From Asaia bogorensis (GTDB lineage Bacteria; Pseudomonadota; Alphaproteobacteria; Acetobacterales; Acetobacteraceae), in assembly GCA_945897825.1 (NCBI GenBank), contig CAMDGX010000014.1, forward strand, positions 1 through 62,592: 62,592 bases of DNA, read 5' to 3'. Below, in pieces: positions 1 to 8,606 of this stretch. Position numbers and translations under genes: made by a program. The notes beneath the pieces were generated by a model. That model saw nothing but the letters and a program-made list of their open reading frames with translations. It was not told the DNA's origin and made no database searches. The number at the start of each line of letters is the position of its first letter. The stretch's first letter is position 1.

Positions 1-1069
1 TGGATTTCAGCGAATAGAACAGCTTGGGGCGGGTGGGGAGGGCGGCGAGCTTGTCGGTGATGGTGCCGATGACGCGCAGGTCGAGGATGTCGTCGGTGGC
101 GAAGAACTGGTGGCCGGGGTAGCGGGCGTGGAGGGCGACGATTTCGCGGTAGAGGCGCTCGGGGTTCTTGGCGCGGTAGTGGATGGAGTGGTTGAGCGAG
201 CAGAAGACGCAGTGCTGCTTCTGGCCCCACCAGCAGCCGCGGGAGCCTTCGAAGGGGATGAGCAGGGCGGCGCGGTGTTCGGGGGGCCAGGCGGCGAAGA
301 AGTCGTCGTAGTCGGGGTAGGGGAGGTCGTCCATGGCGGGTTCTGAGGCGACGCCGGCGTCGGCCTGGGGGGTGGCCTGGGTGGGGGTTGCGCGCCAGTA
401 GATGCCGGGGATGTCGATGTCCTGGCGGCCTTGCCGGAGTTCGCGGATGAGGCGGGGGAAGGCGATTTCGCCGGGGCCGACGACGACGGCGTTGAATTCG
501 GGGTAGCCGCGGAACATCGCCTCGCCCATGGGGGCGCTGCAGTTGGCGCCGCCGAGGACGAGGGTGATGTCGGGCAGGCGTTCGCGCAGGCGGCGGGCGA
601 GGGCGACGCAGGCCATTTGCTGCTGGAAGGTGCTGCTCAGGCCGACGATGCGGGGGTTGAGGCGGCAGATGCGCGCGGCGGCGGCTTCGACGACGGCTTC
701 GGCGATGGGCAGGGCTTTGTCGATCAGGCGGCGCAGCTCGATGCAGCGGCGGGGGCCGATGGTTTCGGCGGAGAGGGCGATGTAGTCGTCGATGGTGCCG
801 ACCGGGTCGACGAGGCGGGAGAACAGCCAGTCGCCGAGGGAGAGCTTGCCGAAGGCGTTGCCCATCAGGTCGTAGTCGCGCTGGCCGAGTTGCTGGAGGA
901 AGTCGACGATCGGGTATTCGACGCGCACGGCGATGTCGGCGTCGCGCAGGACCTGGGCGAGCATGGACAGGCCGATCGAGGGCATGTTGGCCGGGCCGAA
1001 GGGCATCATGACGAGGACGACTTCGGGGGCGGCGTCGCCCGGGGTCGTTACACTGACGTGTGCATCCAT
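1..1069 (-). CDS. RiPP maturation radical SAM protein 1 family (partial, 3' end outside window)
   Basis: The 356 visible residues hold an N-terminal B12-binding-like region followed by the start of a radical SAM domain. The motif EGSRGCWWGQKQHCVFCSLN puts Cys at residues 279, 287 and 290. This CX7CX2C spacing differs from the usual CX3CX2C and is, from memory, the hallmark of the RiPP-maturation radical SAM 1 family, which modifies ribosomal peptides beside NHLP/Nif11-type precursors. The start chosen is the ATG at 1069, giving MDAHVSVTTP. No precursor peptide gene is visible upstream: the next gene in that direction is an acyl-CoA synthetase 97 bp away, so any precursor should lie beyond the left edge. 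The family call is strong; the substrate is unknown. Confidence 0.8.
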   Translation of the reverse strand, partial: MDAHVSVTTPGDAAPEVVLVMMPFGPANMPSIGLSMLAQVLRDADIAVRVEYPIVDFLQQLGQRDYDLMGNAFGKLSLGDWLFSRLVDPVGTIDDYIALSAETIGPRRCIELRRLIDKALPIAEAVVEAAAARICRLNPRIVGLSSTFQQQMACVALARRLRERLPDITLVLGGANCSAPMGEAMFRGYPEFNAVVVGPGEIAFPRLIRELRQGRQDIDIPGIYWRATPTQATPQADAGVASEPAMDDLPYPDYDDFFAAWPPEHRAALLIPFEGSRGCWWGQKQHCVFCSLNHSIHYRAKNPERLYREIVALHARYPGHQFFATDDILDLRVIGTITDKLAALPTRPKLFYSLKS

Positions 1070-1166
1070 GACGATGGCGTTCCCCGTTTGTGCCGGGGAC
1101 GCATACGACAATCACAGGTGGTATGCAACGCGAAACAACAACCGATGGGCGGGTTTTCGGTTGTGG

Positions 1167-2918
1167 TCAGGCGCCGAGTTTCTCCAGGGTGGCGGCGTGG
1201 GTTTGGCGGACGACGTGGCGCTTGACCTTCTGGGTGGCGGTGAGCTGGCCGTTGTCGATGGTGAAGGCGGGCACGACGGCGTGGCGGCGGATGCGTTCGG
1301 TGACGGTGAGGCGCTTGTTCACGGCGTCGACGGCGGTGGCGACGGCGGCTTCGTCGTAGCCTTCGGCGGGGACGAGGAGGGCGGAGAGGGCGGCGCGGCC
1401 GTCGCCGAAAACCACCGACTGGGCGATGGCGGGCTGGGTGGCGAGCATGCCTTCGACGCGGGCGGGGGAGACGTTGTCGCCGCCGGCCAGGACGATGATG
1501 TCCTTCTTGCGGTCGGTGATGCGCAGGTAGCCGTCGGGCTCGACGACGCCGATGTCGCCGGTGTGGAGCCAGCCGTCGCGGATGGCGGCGGCGGTTTCCT
1601 CGGGGCGGCCCCAGTAGCCGTCCATGACCAGGTCGCCGCGGACGCAGATCTCGCCGTCCTCGGCGATGCGCAGGTCCACGCCCTCGAGGGGGGGGCCGAC
1701 GGTTTCGGTACGGATGCGCAGCGGGAGGTTGGCGGAGATGACGGGGCCGGCTTCGGTCTGGCCGTAGCCCTGGATCAGGCGCATGCCGAGGGCGAGGAAG
1801 AACTTGCCGACATCCGGGTCGAGGCGGGCGCCGCCGGAGATGGCGACGCGCAGGCGGCCGCCGAAGCGCGCGGCGACCTTGGCGCGGACGAGCTTGTCCA
1901 GCAGCTTGTCGAGCAGATACTCGTGGGGGAGGAGGCGCTTGCCCTCGATGCGCCTGGTGCCGAGTTCGACGGTTTTCTCGAACAGGCGGGCGCGCAGCTT
2001 CGGGGCGGTGCGGATGCCCTGGAGGATGCGGGCGCGCATGACCTCCAGCACGCGGGGGACCATGGTCATGATGGTGGGGCGGATGGTGGCCATGTCGGCG
2101 GCCAGGGTGTCGATGCCGCGGCCGTAGGCGATTTCGGCGCCGATGGAGAGCATGAAGAACTGGCCGGCGGTGTGTTCGTAGGAGTGGGAGAGGGGGAGGT
2201 AGGAGAGGTAGACGTCGTCCTGCAGGCCGATGGTTTGCAGGAGTTTGTAGGCGCCGCGGCAGTTGGACAGGATGGCGCGGTGGGGGAGCATGACGCCCTT
2301 GGGCGCGCCGCCGGTGCCGGAGGTGTAGATGAGGCAGGCGAGCGCGGTGCCGGGGATGAGGGCGGCTTCGGCCTCGATGTCGTCCGGGGGGGCGTCGTCG
2401 GCGGCGAGGTCGGCGAAGCGGACGGTGCGGGTTTCCGGATGGGTGTAGCCGGGGGCGGGGTCGTCGAGCATGACGAGGAGTTCGAGGGGGGCCGTGGCCT
2501 GGGGGTGGGTGGAGGCGGCGTAGGCGGCGACGATGCGGTTGGCGAGGTCCTGGTTGGAGACGATCGCGGCACGGGCGCCGCAGTCGCGCAGGACGTGGGC
2601 GTAGTCCTCGACGGTGTAGGTTGTGTAGGTGGGGACGGGGACGGCGCGGATGGCGAGCAGGGCCGTCTCGGCGATGGGGTATTCCGGGCGGTTCTCGGCG
2701 ACGATCAGGACGCGGTCGCCGGCGGCGACTCCCTGGGCGCGGAGGTTGCGCGCCAGGCTGGCGGCGCGGCGGGCGAAGGTTTGCCAGTCGATCGAGTGCC
2801 AGGTGCCGGCCTCATGGTGGCGGAGCATGGGGCGGGTGGGGGCCTGGCGGGCGCGGGCGAACATCATGGCAGCCAGATTGGGCCATGTGGGGTAGGTGGG
2901 CTCGCGGAACGGCGTCAC
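1167..2918 (-). CDS. AMP-dependent long-chain acyl-CoA synthetase (FadD-like)
   Basis: 583 residues; activates a fatty or other carboxylic acid to acyl-AMP and then acyl-CoA in the cytoplasm. The ATP/AMP loop YTSGTGGAPKG lies near residue 196, YGQTEAGP near 383 and the adenylate-domain hinge TDRKKDI near 466. Both domains of the ANL superfamily are complete. The start chosen is GTG at 2918, preceded by GGGAG at good spacing; an in-frame ATG 25 codons upstream would add an uncharacteristic Arg-rich extension. It could be the first gene of a unit with the radical SAM gene (97-bp gap). Substrate chain length cannot be read from the sequence. Confidence 0.9.
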   Translation of the reverse strand: MTPFREPTYPTWPNLAAMMFARARQAPTRPMLRHHEAGTWHSIDWQTFARRAASLARNLRAQGVAAGDRVLIVAENRPEYPIAETALLAIRAVPVPTYTTYTVEDYAHVLRDCGARAAIVSNQDLANRIVAAYAASTHPQATAPLELLVMLDDPAPGYTHPETRTVRFADLAADDAPPDDIEAEAALIPGTALACLIYTSGTGGAPKGVMLPHRAILSNCRGAYKLLQTIGLQDDVYLSYLPLSHSYEHTAGQFFMLSIGAEIAYGRGIDTLAADMATIRPTIMTMVPRVLEVMRARILQGIRTAPKLRARLFEKTVELGTRRIEGKRLLPHEYLLDKLLDKLVRAKVAARFGGRLRVAISGGARLDPDVGKFFLALGMRLIQGYGQTEAGPVISANLPLRIRTETVGPPLEGVDLRIAEDGEICVRGDLVMDGYWGRPEETAAAIRDGWLHTGDIGVVEPDGYLRITDRKKDIIVLAGGDNVSPARVEGMLATQPAIAQSVVFGDGRAALSALLVPAEGYDEAAVATAVDAVNKRLTVTERIRRHAVVPAFTIDNGQLTATQKVKRHVVRQTHAATLEKLGA

Positions 2919-3086
2919 GTTGTTCTCCCTGGACCCTGGTTGGGTTTCGCGCCGCTTGGATGGGCGCGTTGCTTGCAGGATCGGGATATACACCGCGGGG
3001 TGCGCGCGCCAAGGGGCGGGGTACCCTTTGCCCTTCCGGCGGCATCACCTACATGAAGGCGAGCCCCAGCACAGGATATCCCGCCC

Positions 3087-4877
3087 ATGCCCGACGGAAC
3101 CGCCGGCACGCTGCCCAGCTGGGACCTTCGCGACCTCTACCCCGCGCCGGATTCGCCGGAGCTGGCGGCCGACCTGGAGCGGGCGGCCGCCGATGCGCGC
3201 GCCTTCGAGGCGGGGCATGTCGGCCGGCTGGCGGCGCTGCCGGGGGCGGCGCTGGGGGCGGCGATCGGGGAGTACGAGCGGATCGAGGAGGTGCTGGGGC
3301 GGGTGATGAGCTACGCCCAGCTGCTGTTCAGCGGCGATTCGACCGATGCGGCGCTGGGCAAGTTCTACCAGTCGATGACCGAGCGGGTGACGGCGATCTC
3401 CTCCCATCTGATCTTCTTCACGCTGGAGCTGAACCGGCTGGACGAGGCAGCGCTGGAGGGCAAGCTGGCCGATCCGGCGGCGGCGCGGTGGCGGCCGTGG
3501 CTGCGCGACCTGCGGGTGTTCCGGCCGCACCAGCTGGACGACGCGCTGGAGAAGCTGCTGCACGAGAAGGAGGTGACGGGGCGCTCGGCGTGGTCGCGGC
3601 TGTTCGACGAGACGGTGGCGGGGATGAAGGTTCCCGTGCCCCTGGGGGACAAGGTCGAGGAGCTGACGGTGTCGGCGGCGCTGAACAAGTTGTCGGACCC
3701 TGACCGGAGCGTGCGCGAGGCCGCGGGGAAGGCTGTTGGGCTCGCGTTCGGGGAACGGGAAAAACTGTTCTCGCTGATCACCAACACGCTCGCCAAGGAC
3801 AAGGAGATCATCGACACTTGGCGGAAGTATCCGCGGCCGGGCTCGTCGCGCAACCGCGGCAACATGGTCGAGGACGAGGTGGTGGATGCGTTGGTGACGG
3901 CCGTGGTGGCGGATTTCCCGCGGCTGGCGCACCGGTATTACGCGATGAAGGCGAAGTGGCTCGGGCTGGAGAAGTTGCAGCATTGGGACCGCAACGCGCC
4001 GCTGCCGGGGGATGTGGACCGGGTCATTCCCTGGGAGGACGCCAAGCGGCAGGTGCTGGGCGCTTTTGGCGCATTCTCGCGGGAGCTGGCGGCGGTCGGC
4101 GGGGAGTTCTTCGACAAGCCGTGGATCGATGCGGGGCTGCGGCCGGGCAAGGCGGGCGGGGCGTTCGCGCATCCGACGGTGCCCGGCGTGCATCCCTATC
4201 TGCTGGTGAACTACCACGGCAAGTCGCGCGACGTGATGACGCTGGCGCATGAGCTGGGGCACGGGGTGCACCAGGTGCTGGCGGCGAAGCAGGGCTACCT
4301 GATGTCGTCCACCCCGCTGACGCTGGCGGAGACGGCGAGCGTGTTCGGCGAGATGCTGACCTTCCGGGCGCTGCTGGACGCCGAGACGGACCCGGCGCGG
4401 CGGCGGTTCATGCTCGCGGGCAAGGTGGAGGACATGCTGAACACGGTGGTGCGCCAGGTGGCGTTCTACCGGTTCGAGACGCTGCTGCATGACGAGCGCA
4501 AGCAGGGCGAGCTGGTGGCCGAGCGGATCGGCGAGATCTGGATGCAGGTGCAGACGGAGAGCCTGGGTCCGGCCTTCGAGTTCACGCCGGAATACCGGGT
4601 GTTCTGGAGCTATGTGCCGCATTTCATCCATTCGCCGTTCTACGTGTATGCCTATGCGTTCGGGGATTGCCTGGTGAACGCGCTGTATTCGGTCTACCAG
4701 TCGGGGCACGAGGGGTTCGAGGCAAAGTATCTCGACATGCTGCGCGCCGGTGGGACGCTGCGGCACAAGGATTTGCTGGCGCCGTTCGGGCTGGACGCGT
4801 CGGACCCCGGGTTCTGGACCAAGGGGCTCGATGTGATCGCCGGGTTCATCGACGAGCTTGAGCGGATGCCCGCATGA
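3087..4877 (+). CDS. pepF: Oligoendopeptidase F, M3 family metallopeptidase
   Basis: 596 residues, the usual length for PepF-type M3 peptidases, which cleave short peptides in the cytoplasm. The zinc motif HELGH (His388, Glu389, His392) is intact and is followed by the conserved region supplying the third Glu ligand. There is no signal peptide. The stop codon overlaps the start of the ABC1 kinase gene (ATGA at 4874-4877), so the two are translationally coupled. It diverges from the acyl-CoA synthetase across 168 bp that must hold both promoters; I could not pick out clear -35/-10 boxes there. Confidence 0.93.
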   Translation: MPDGTAGTLPSWDLRDLYPAPDSPELAADLERAAADARAFEAGHVGRLAALPGAALGAAIGEYERIEEVLGRVMSYAQLLFSGDSTDAALGKFYQSMTERVTAISSHLIFFTLELNRLDEAALEGKLADPAAARWRPWLRDLRVFRPHQLDDALEKLLHEKEVTGRSAWSRLFDETVAGMKVPVPLGDKVEELTVSAALNKLSDPDRSVREAAGKAVGLAFGEREKLFSLITNTLAKDKEIIDTWRKYPRPGSSRNRGNMVEDEVVDALVTAVVADFPRLAHRYYAMKAKWLGLEKLQHWDRNAPLPGDVDRVIPWEDAKRQVLGAFGAFSRELAAVGGEFFDKPWIDAGLRPGKAGGAFAHPTVPGVHPYLLVNYHGKSRDVMTLAHELGHGVHQVLAAKQGYLMSSTPLTLAETASVFGEMLTFRALLDAETDPARRRFMLAGKVEDMLNTVVRQVAFYRFETLLHDERKQGELVAERIGEIWMQVQTESLGPAFEFTPEYRVFWSYVPHFIHSPFYVYAYAFGDCLVNALYSVYQSGHEGFEAKYLDMLRAGGTLRHKDLLAPFGLDASDPGFWTKGLDVIAGFIDELERMPA

Positions 4878-6229
4878 GTGACCGCGAGGACAAGGGCTCG
4901 TTCCTCGGCGAGCTGCGGCGGATGGCGCGGACCTCGGGGGCGGTGGGCGGGATCGCGGCGCGGGTGGCTGGCGAGCGGCTGGGGATCAAGACCAACCGGG
5001 CCGGGCATGCCGAGGACCTCAAGACCATTCTCGGCGGGCTCAAGGGGCCGCTGATGAAGGTGGCGCAGTTCCTCTCCACCGTGCCGGATGCGTTGCCGGA
5101 GGAATACGCGGTCGAATTGTCGCAGCTTCAGGCGAACGCGCCGGCGATGGGCTGGGCCTTCGTGCGGCGGCGGATGCAGGGGGAGCTGGGGCCGGACTGG
5201 CAGTCGCGGTTCGCGACGTTCGGACAGGAGGCGGCGGCGGCGGCCTCGCTGGGGCAGGTGCATCGCGCGACGCTGACGGATGGGCGCGAGGTGGCCTGCA
5301 AGCTGCAGTATCCCGACATGCCGAGTACCGTCGAGGCCGACCTGCGCCAGCTGAAGATGGCCATGGCCGTCTATCACCGCATGGACGGGGCGATCCAGCA
5401 CGAGGACATCTATGCCGAGCTGAGCGAGCGGCTGCGCGAGGAGCTGGACTACACGCGCGAGGCGGCGCAGGCGCGGCTGTATTCCATCATGCTGGCCGAT
5501 GTGCCGCAGGTGCATGTGCCGGTGCCGGTGGCGGCGCTTTCGACCAAGCGGCTGCTGACCATGACCTGGCTCGACGGGCGGCCGCTGATGCAGCGGCTGG
5601 AGGAGGACCCGCCGCAGGAGGAACGCAACGCCATCGCCGAGGCGCTGTTCCGGGCGTGGTATGTGCCGTTCTACCGCTACGGCGTGATCCATGGCGACCC
5701 GCATCTGGGCAACTACCAGGTGCGGCCGGACGGGACGGTGAACCTGCTGGATTTCGGCGCGATCCGGGTGTTTCCGGCGCGGTTCTCACGCGGGGTGATC
5801 GAGCTGTACGAGGCGATCCGCGACGAGGACATGGAGAAGGCCGCCGAGGCCTATCGCAGCTGGGGGTTCGTCGACCTGTCGCGCGAGAAGATGGATGTGC
5901 TGAACGAGTGGGCGCGGTTCCTGTATGAGCCGCTGCTGGACGACCGGGTGCGGCCGATCACGCTGTCGGACGATCCGCAGTTCGGGCGGGAGGTGGCGCG
6001 GCGGGTGCACGCGGGGCTGAAGCGCACCGGCGGGGTGCGGCCGCCGCGGGAGTTCGTGCTGATGGACCGCTCGGCGATCGGGCTGGGGGGCGTGTTCCTG
6101 CGGCTGCGGGCGCAGCTGAACTGGTCGAAGCTCTATCGGGAACTGGTGGAGGGCTTCGACGCGGAGGCGGTGGCGGCGCGGCAGGCGGCGGCGTTGGCGG
6201 AGGCGGGGGTGCCTTCTCCAGGTAAGTAA
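4874..6229 (+). CDS. ABC1/UbiB-family atypical kinase
   Basis: 451 residues. ABC1/AarF/UbiB proteins are atypical kinase-fold ATPases linked to ubiquinone biosynthesis. Visible marks are the KxGQ-like segment LKGPLMKVAQFLS, with Ala where Gly is usual, an Ala-rich loop AAAAASLGQVH replacing the normal P-loop, the catalytic HGDPHLGN (His273) and LLDFGA as the metal-binding DFG equivalent. No C-terminal transmembrane pair of the kind seen in UbiB proper is evident, so it is closer to the shorter ABC1 group. Coupled to pepF by a 4-bp overlap. Repeat family A copy 1 begins 4 bp after its stop. Confidence 0.88.
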   Translation: MSDREDKGSFLGELRRMARTSGAVGGIAARVAGERLGIKTNRAGHAEDLKTILGGLKGPLMKVAQFLSTVPDALPEEYAVELSQLQANAPAMGWAFVRRRMQGELGPDWQSRFATFGQEAAAAASLGQVHRATLTDGREVACKLQYPDMPSTVEADLRQLKMAMAVYHRMDGAIQHEDIYAELSERLREELDYTREAAQARLYSIMLADVPQVHVPVPVAALSTKRLLTMTWLDGRPLMQRLEEDPPQEERNAIAEALFRAWYVPFYRYGVIHGDPHLGNYQVRPDGTVNLLDFGAIRVFPARFSRGVIELYEAIRDEDMEKAAEAYRSWGFVDLSREKMDVLNEWARFLYEPLLDDRVRPITLSDDPQFGREVARRVHAGLKRTGGVRPPREFVLMDRSAIGLGGVFLRLRAQLNWSKLYRELVEGFDAEAVAARQAAALAEAGVPSPGK

Positions 6230-6232
6230 GAG

Positions 6233-6349
6233 TCTTCTTTTTCTGAAGAAAAAGAAGCAAAAAGACTTTTGTCCATTTGCGCCGAGTCAGACCGTTTGAC
6301 GCCGTGCGAATGGAAGAAAGTTTTTTGGTTCTTTTTTTCAAAAAAGAAC
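6233..6349. repeat. Intergenic repeat family A, copy 1
   Basis: Left hairpin (CTTCTTTTTC/GAAAAAGAAG), CAAAAAGACTTTT, a diverged central stem, then GTTTTTTGG and right hairpin (GTTCTTTTTT/AAAAAAGAAC). Sits between the convergent ABC1 kinase and aldehyde dehydrogenase genes, 3 bp from the first stop codon. A bidirectional terminator role is possible. Confidence 0.9.
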
Positions 6350-6360
6350 GTTCTTTCTTC

Positions 6361-7491
6361 CTACCCGTAGAGCCACCGTATCACCCTTGCCGCCCACTGC
6401 TCCGCTGGCGGTTCTCGCCATGGCAGCACGAAGGGCCGGCGCCGGGCGACGATGGCCTGGGGCCGGGTCAGCGCCAGGAGGCCTTCGGCGCCGCGGGTGG
6501 TGCCGTGGCCGCTGCTGGCCGCGCCGCCGAAGGGCAGGCGGGGGTCGGCGGTGGGGAGGATCAGGTCGTTGATGACGACGCATCCGGCGCGCAGGCGGCG
6601 GGCGATGGCTTGGGCGTCGGCTTCCGGGCCCCAGATGGCGGCGCCGAGGGCGAAGGGCGAGTTGTTGGCGGCGGCAATGGCGGCCTCGGCGTCCGGCACT
6701 TCGTCCGCGGGCAGGGCGAGGGGGTGGGCGAGGGGGCCGACGGTGATCAGGCGGCGGGGGGCGATGCAGGTGCGGCCCTGGTTGAGCGCGAGCGCGCCGT
6801 CGAGGGCGATGGCCAGGGCGGCGAGGTCGGCACCGGGCAGGACGATGAGGGGGTCGTCGCCGGAGAGTTCGAGGATGGCGGGGATGAGGCGGGGGGCGAG
6901 GGCCTCGGCCACCGCGCGGCCGGTGGGTTCGGCGCCGGTGAGCACGACGAGGTCGGGGGCGGCGTCGATGGCGTCGTGGGCGGCCTGGTGCGTGTCGGGC
7001 AGGAGGGCGAGGAGGGGGGCGGGGAGCCCGGCGGTGACGAGCGCGTCGCGCAGGGCCTGCATCGGCGCGGCGCATCCGGGGGCGGGCTTGAGGGCGACCG
7101 CGTTGCCGGCGGCGAGCGCCTGCAGCGCGTGGATGCCGGGCAGCAGCAGCGGGTAGTTCGCGGGGGCGATCACCAGCACGAGGCCGTGCGGGATGCGGTG
7201 GACGCGCAGGCGCGTGCCCCAGAGCCACAGCGGCCGGGCGCCGGGCGGGCGGCTGGGCGCGAGCAGGGCGGGGGCTTGGCGTTCGAGGAAGCGGATGGCG
7301 GCGAGCAGCGGGAGGATCTCGGCGAGGAGCAGCTGGGCCTCGGCCATGCCCGGGCGGGCGATGGTGGCGGCCAGGGCCGGGGCGTTGCGCGCCAGGGCGC
7401 GGCGGGCGCGGGCGAGGATGGCGAGGCGGTCGCGCAGCGGGGTTTGCGCCCAGGCCGGCTGGGCCGCGCGGGCGGCGTCGATCGGGCTCAT
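6361..7491 (-). CDS. Compact aldehyde dehydrogenase of the carotenoid cluster (internal deletion)
   Basis: 376 residues against the usual 450-500. NAD-binding elements (PANYPLLLPGI, GNAVALKPAPG), the general-base Glu in ELSGDDP (about residue 209) and the catalytic Cys242 in NQGRTC are present with normal spacing. Between Cys242 and ANNSPFALGA only about 33 residues remain where relatives have about 100, and the EEIFGPV segment that holds the nicotinamide ribose is absent. The N-terminus is also short. By position it should oxidise a carotenoid aldehyde to the acid, as AldH does in staphyloxanthin synthesis; whether it is still active is open. The start ATG overlaps the glycosyltransferase stop (ATGA). 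Confidence 0.82.
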   Translation of the reverse strand: MSPIDAARAAQPAWAQTPLRDRLAILARARRALARNAPALAATIARPGMAEAQLLLAEILPLLAAIRFLERQAPALLAPSRPPGARPLWLWGTRLRVHRIPHGLVLVIAPANYPLLLPGIHALQALAAGNAVALKPAPGCAAPMQALRDALVTAGLPAPLLALLPDTHQAAHDAIDAAPDLVVLTGAEPTGRAVAEALAPRLIPAILELSGDDPLIVLPGADLAALAIALDGALALNQGRTCIAPRRLITVGPLAHPLALPADEVPDAEAAIAAANNSPFALGAAIWGPEADAQAIARRLRAGCVVINDLILPTADPRLPFGGAASSGHGTTRGAEGLLALTRPQAIVARRRPFVLPWREPPAEQWAARVIRWLYG

Positions 7492-8606
7492 GCCGCGTGG
7501 GTGCGGCCGCGCCAGGCGAGCGTGCGCGGTGGGCGGAGCAGCACGCGCCATTGCAGAGCGAGCAGGGCCGCGATGCCCGCGGGCCAGAGCAGCACGGCGA
7601 GCGGGCGCTGGCGGAAGCGGATGGCGACCAGCACGCGGGCGAGCACCAGCGCGGCGGTGGCGAGCGTGAGCGCCCAGGTGGCGGCTTCGGCCGGCAGCCT
7701 TGCCCAGGCGAGCGGCAGCACGGCGAAGGGGGCGAGCATGCCGCCGCCAAGCAGCAGGGTCCATATCGGCAAGGCGACGGGGGTCGCCATGCCGTCGCGG
7801 GCGTTCTTGGCCAGGCCGCGCCAGGTTTCGCCGAGGCCGCGATACATGCGGCAGGTGGCCAGCTTCGCGCCGTCGTGGATGTCGGTGGCGAGGCCGGCGC
7901 GGCGGAAGGCGCGGGGCAGGTGCAGGCCGTCATGCCAGGACGCGGCGATGGCGCGGTGGCCGCCGGCCTGGCGGTAGGCGGCGGCGTCGGCGGCGATCGC
8001 CTGGCCGCAGCCGGCACCGAAGGCGGGATGGCGAAAGCGTCGGGCCAGCCAGATCGGCAGCCATCCCATCAGCACGACGTGGATCAGCGGGATGAGCAGC
8101 GCCTCGCCGGGTGTCGGCGTGTGCTGCTGCGGGAAGAACGAGGCCAGCGCGACGCCGCTGCGGTGGACGCTTGCGGCCATGGCGGCGACGGCGTGCGGTT
8201 CGACGCGGACGTCGCAGTCGAGGAACAGCAGGATGCCGCCGCGCGCCTGGCGGGCGCCCTCGGCGCAGGCGTGCATCTTGCCGGCCCAGCCCGGCGGCAG
8301 CGGGGCGGCGGTGTGCAGGCGGATGCGGCGGTCGGCGCGGGCGGCGGCGAGGACGCGGGCTGCGGTGTCGTCGGTGGAGGCGTCGTCGACGACGATGATC
8401 TCGATCTCCGCGCCGGTGCTGGCCGACAGGGCGGCGAGGCAGGGCTCGATGGCGGAGGCCTCGTTGCGGGCCGGCAGGATCACCGAGACGAGCGGCAGGT
8501 CGGACGATGGCGGGGGCGGGGTGCGGAAGACGGCGAGGTTGGCCAGCGTGGTCGCGGCGGGGATGGCGGCCAGCGCGGCGGTGGCCCAGGCGAGGGCGCC
8601 GATCAT
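7488..8606 (-). CDS. Membrane glycosyltransferase family 2, CrtQ-like
   Basis: 372 residues. One N-terminal membrane segment, then a GT2 core with VSVILPARNE, VVDDASTDDT, the PPGWAGKMHAC motif shared with CrtQ (and with hopanoid HpnB), and DCDVR near residue 130 as the DxD metal site. Several hydrophobic segments follow at the C-terminus. CrtQ glucosylates the carotenoid carboxylate in C30 pathways; that role is inferred from the neighbours. Start overlaps the acyltransferase stop by ATGA, and its own stop overlaps the next start the same way, so three genes are coupled. An HpnB-like role in hopanoid synthesis is the main alternative. Confidence 0.85.
   Translation of the reverse strand: MIGALAWATAALAAIPAATTLANLAVFRTPPPPSSDLPLVSVILPARNEASAIEPCLAALSASTGAEIEIIVVDDASTDDTAARVLAAARADRRIRLHTAAPLPPGWAGKMHACAEGARQARGGILLFLDCDVRVEPHAVAAMAASVHRSGVALASFFPQQHTPTPGEALLIPLIHVVLMGWLPIWLARRFRHPAFGAGCGQAIAADAAAYRQAGGHRAIAASWHDGLHLPRAFRRAGLATDIHDGAKLATCRMYRGLGETWRGLAKNARDGMATPVALPIWTLLLGGGMLAPFAVLPLAWARLPAEAATWALTLATAALVLARVLVAIRFRQRPLAVLLWPAGIAALLALQWRVLLRPPRTLAWRGRTHAA

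Noticed and set aside
2919-2993. Upstream ATG for the acyl-CoA synthetase
   Set aside because: GTG 2918 has a ribosome binding site and matches the family's N-terminus; the extension is Arg-rich and atypical.
110-3056. Long plus-strand open frames rich in Ala, Gly, Asp and Val opposite the radical SAM and acyl-CoA synthetase genes
   Set aside because: They are antisense shadows created by high GC content; the minus strand has complete family motifs.
2919-3086. Divergent promoters between the acyl-CoA synthetase and pepF genes
   Set aside because: A promoter is expected but I found no convincing -35/-10 pair, so no feature is claimed.
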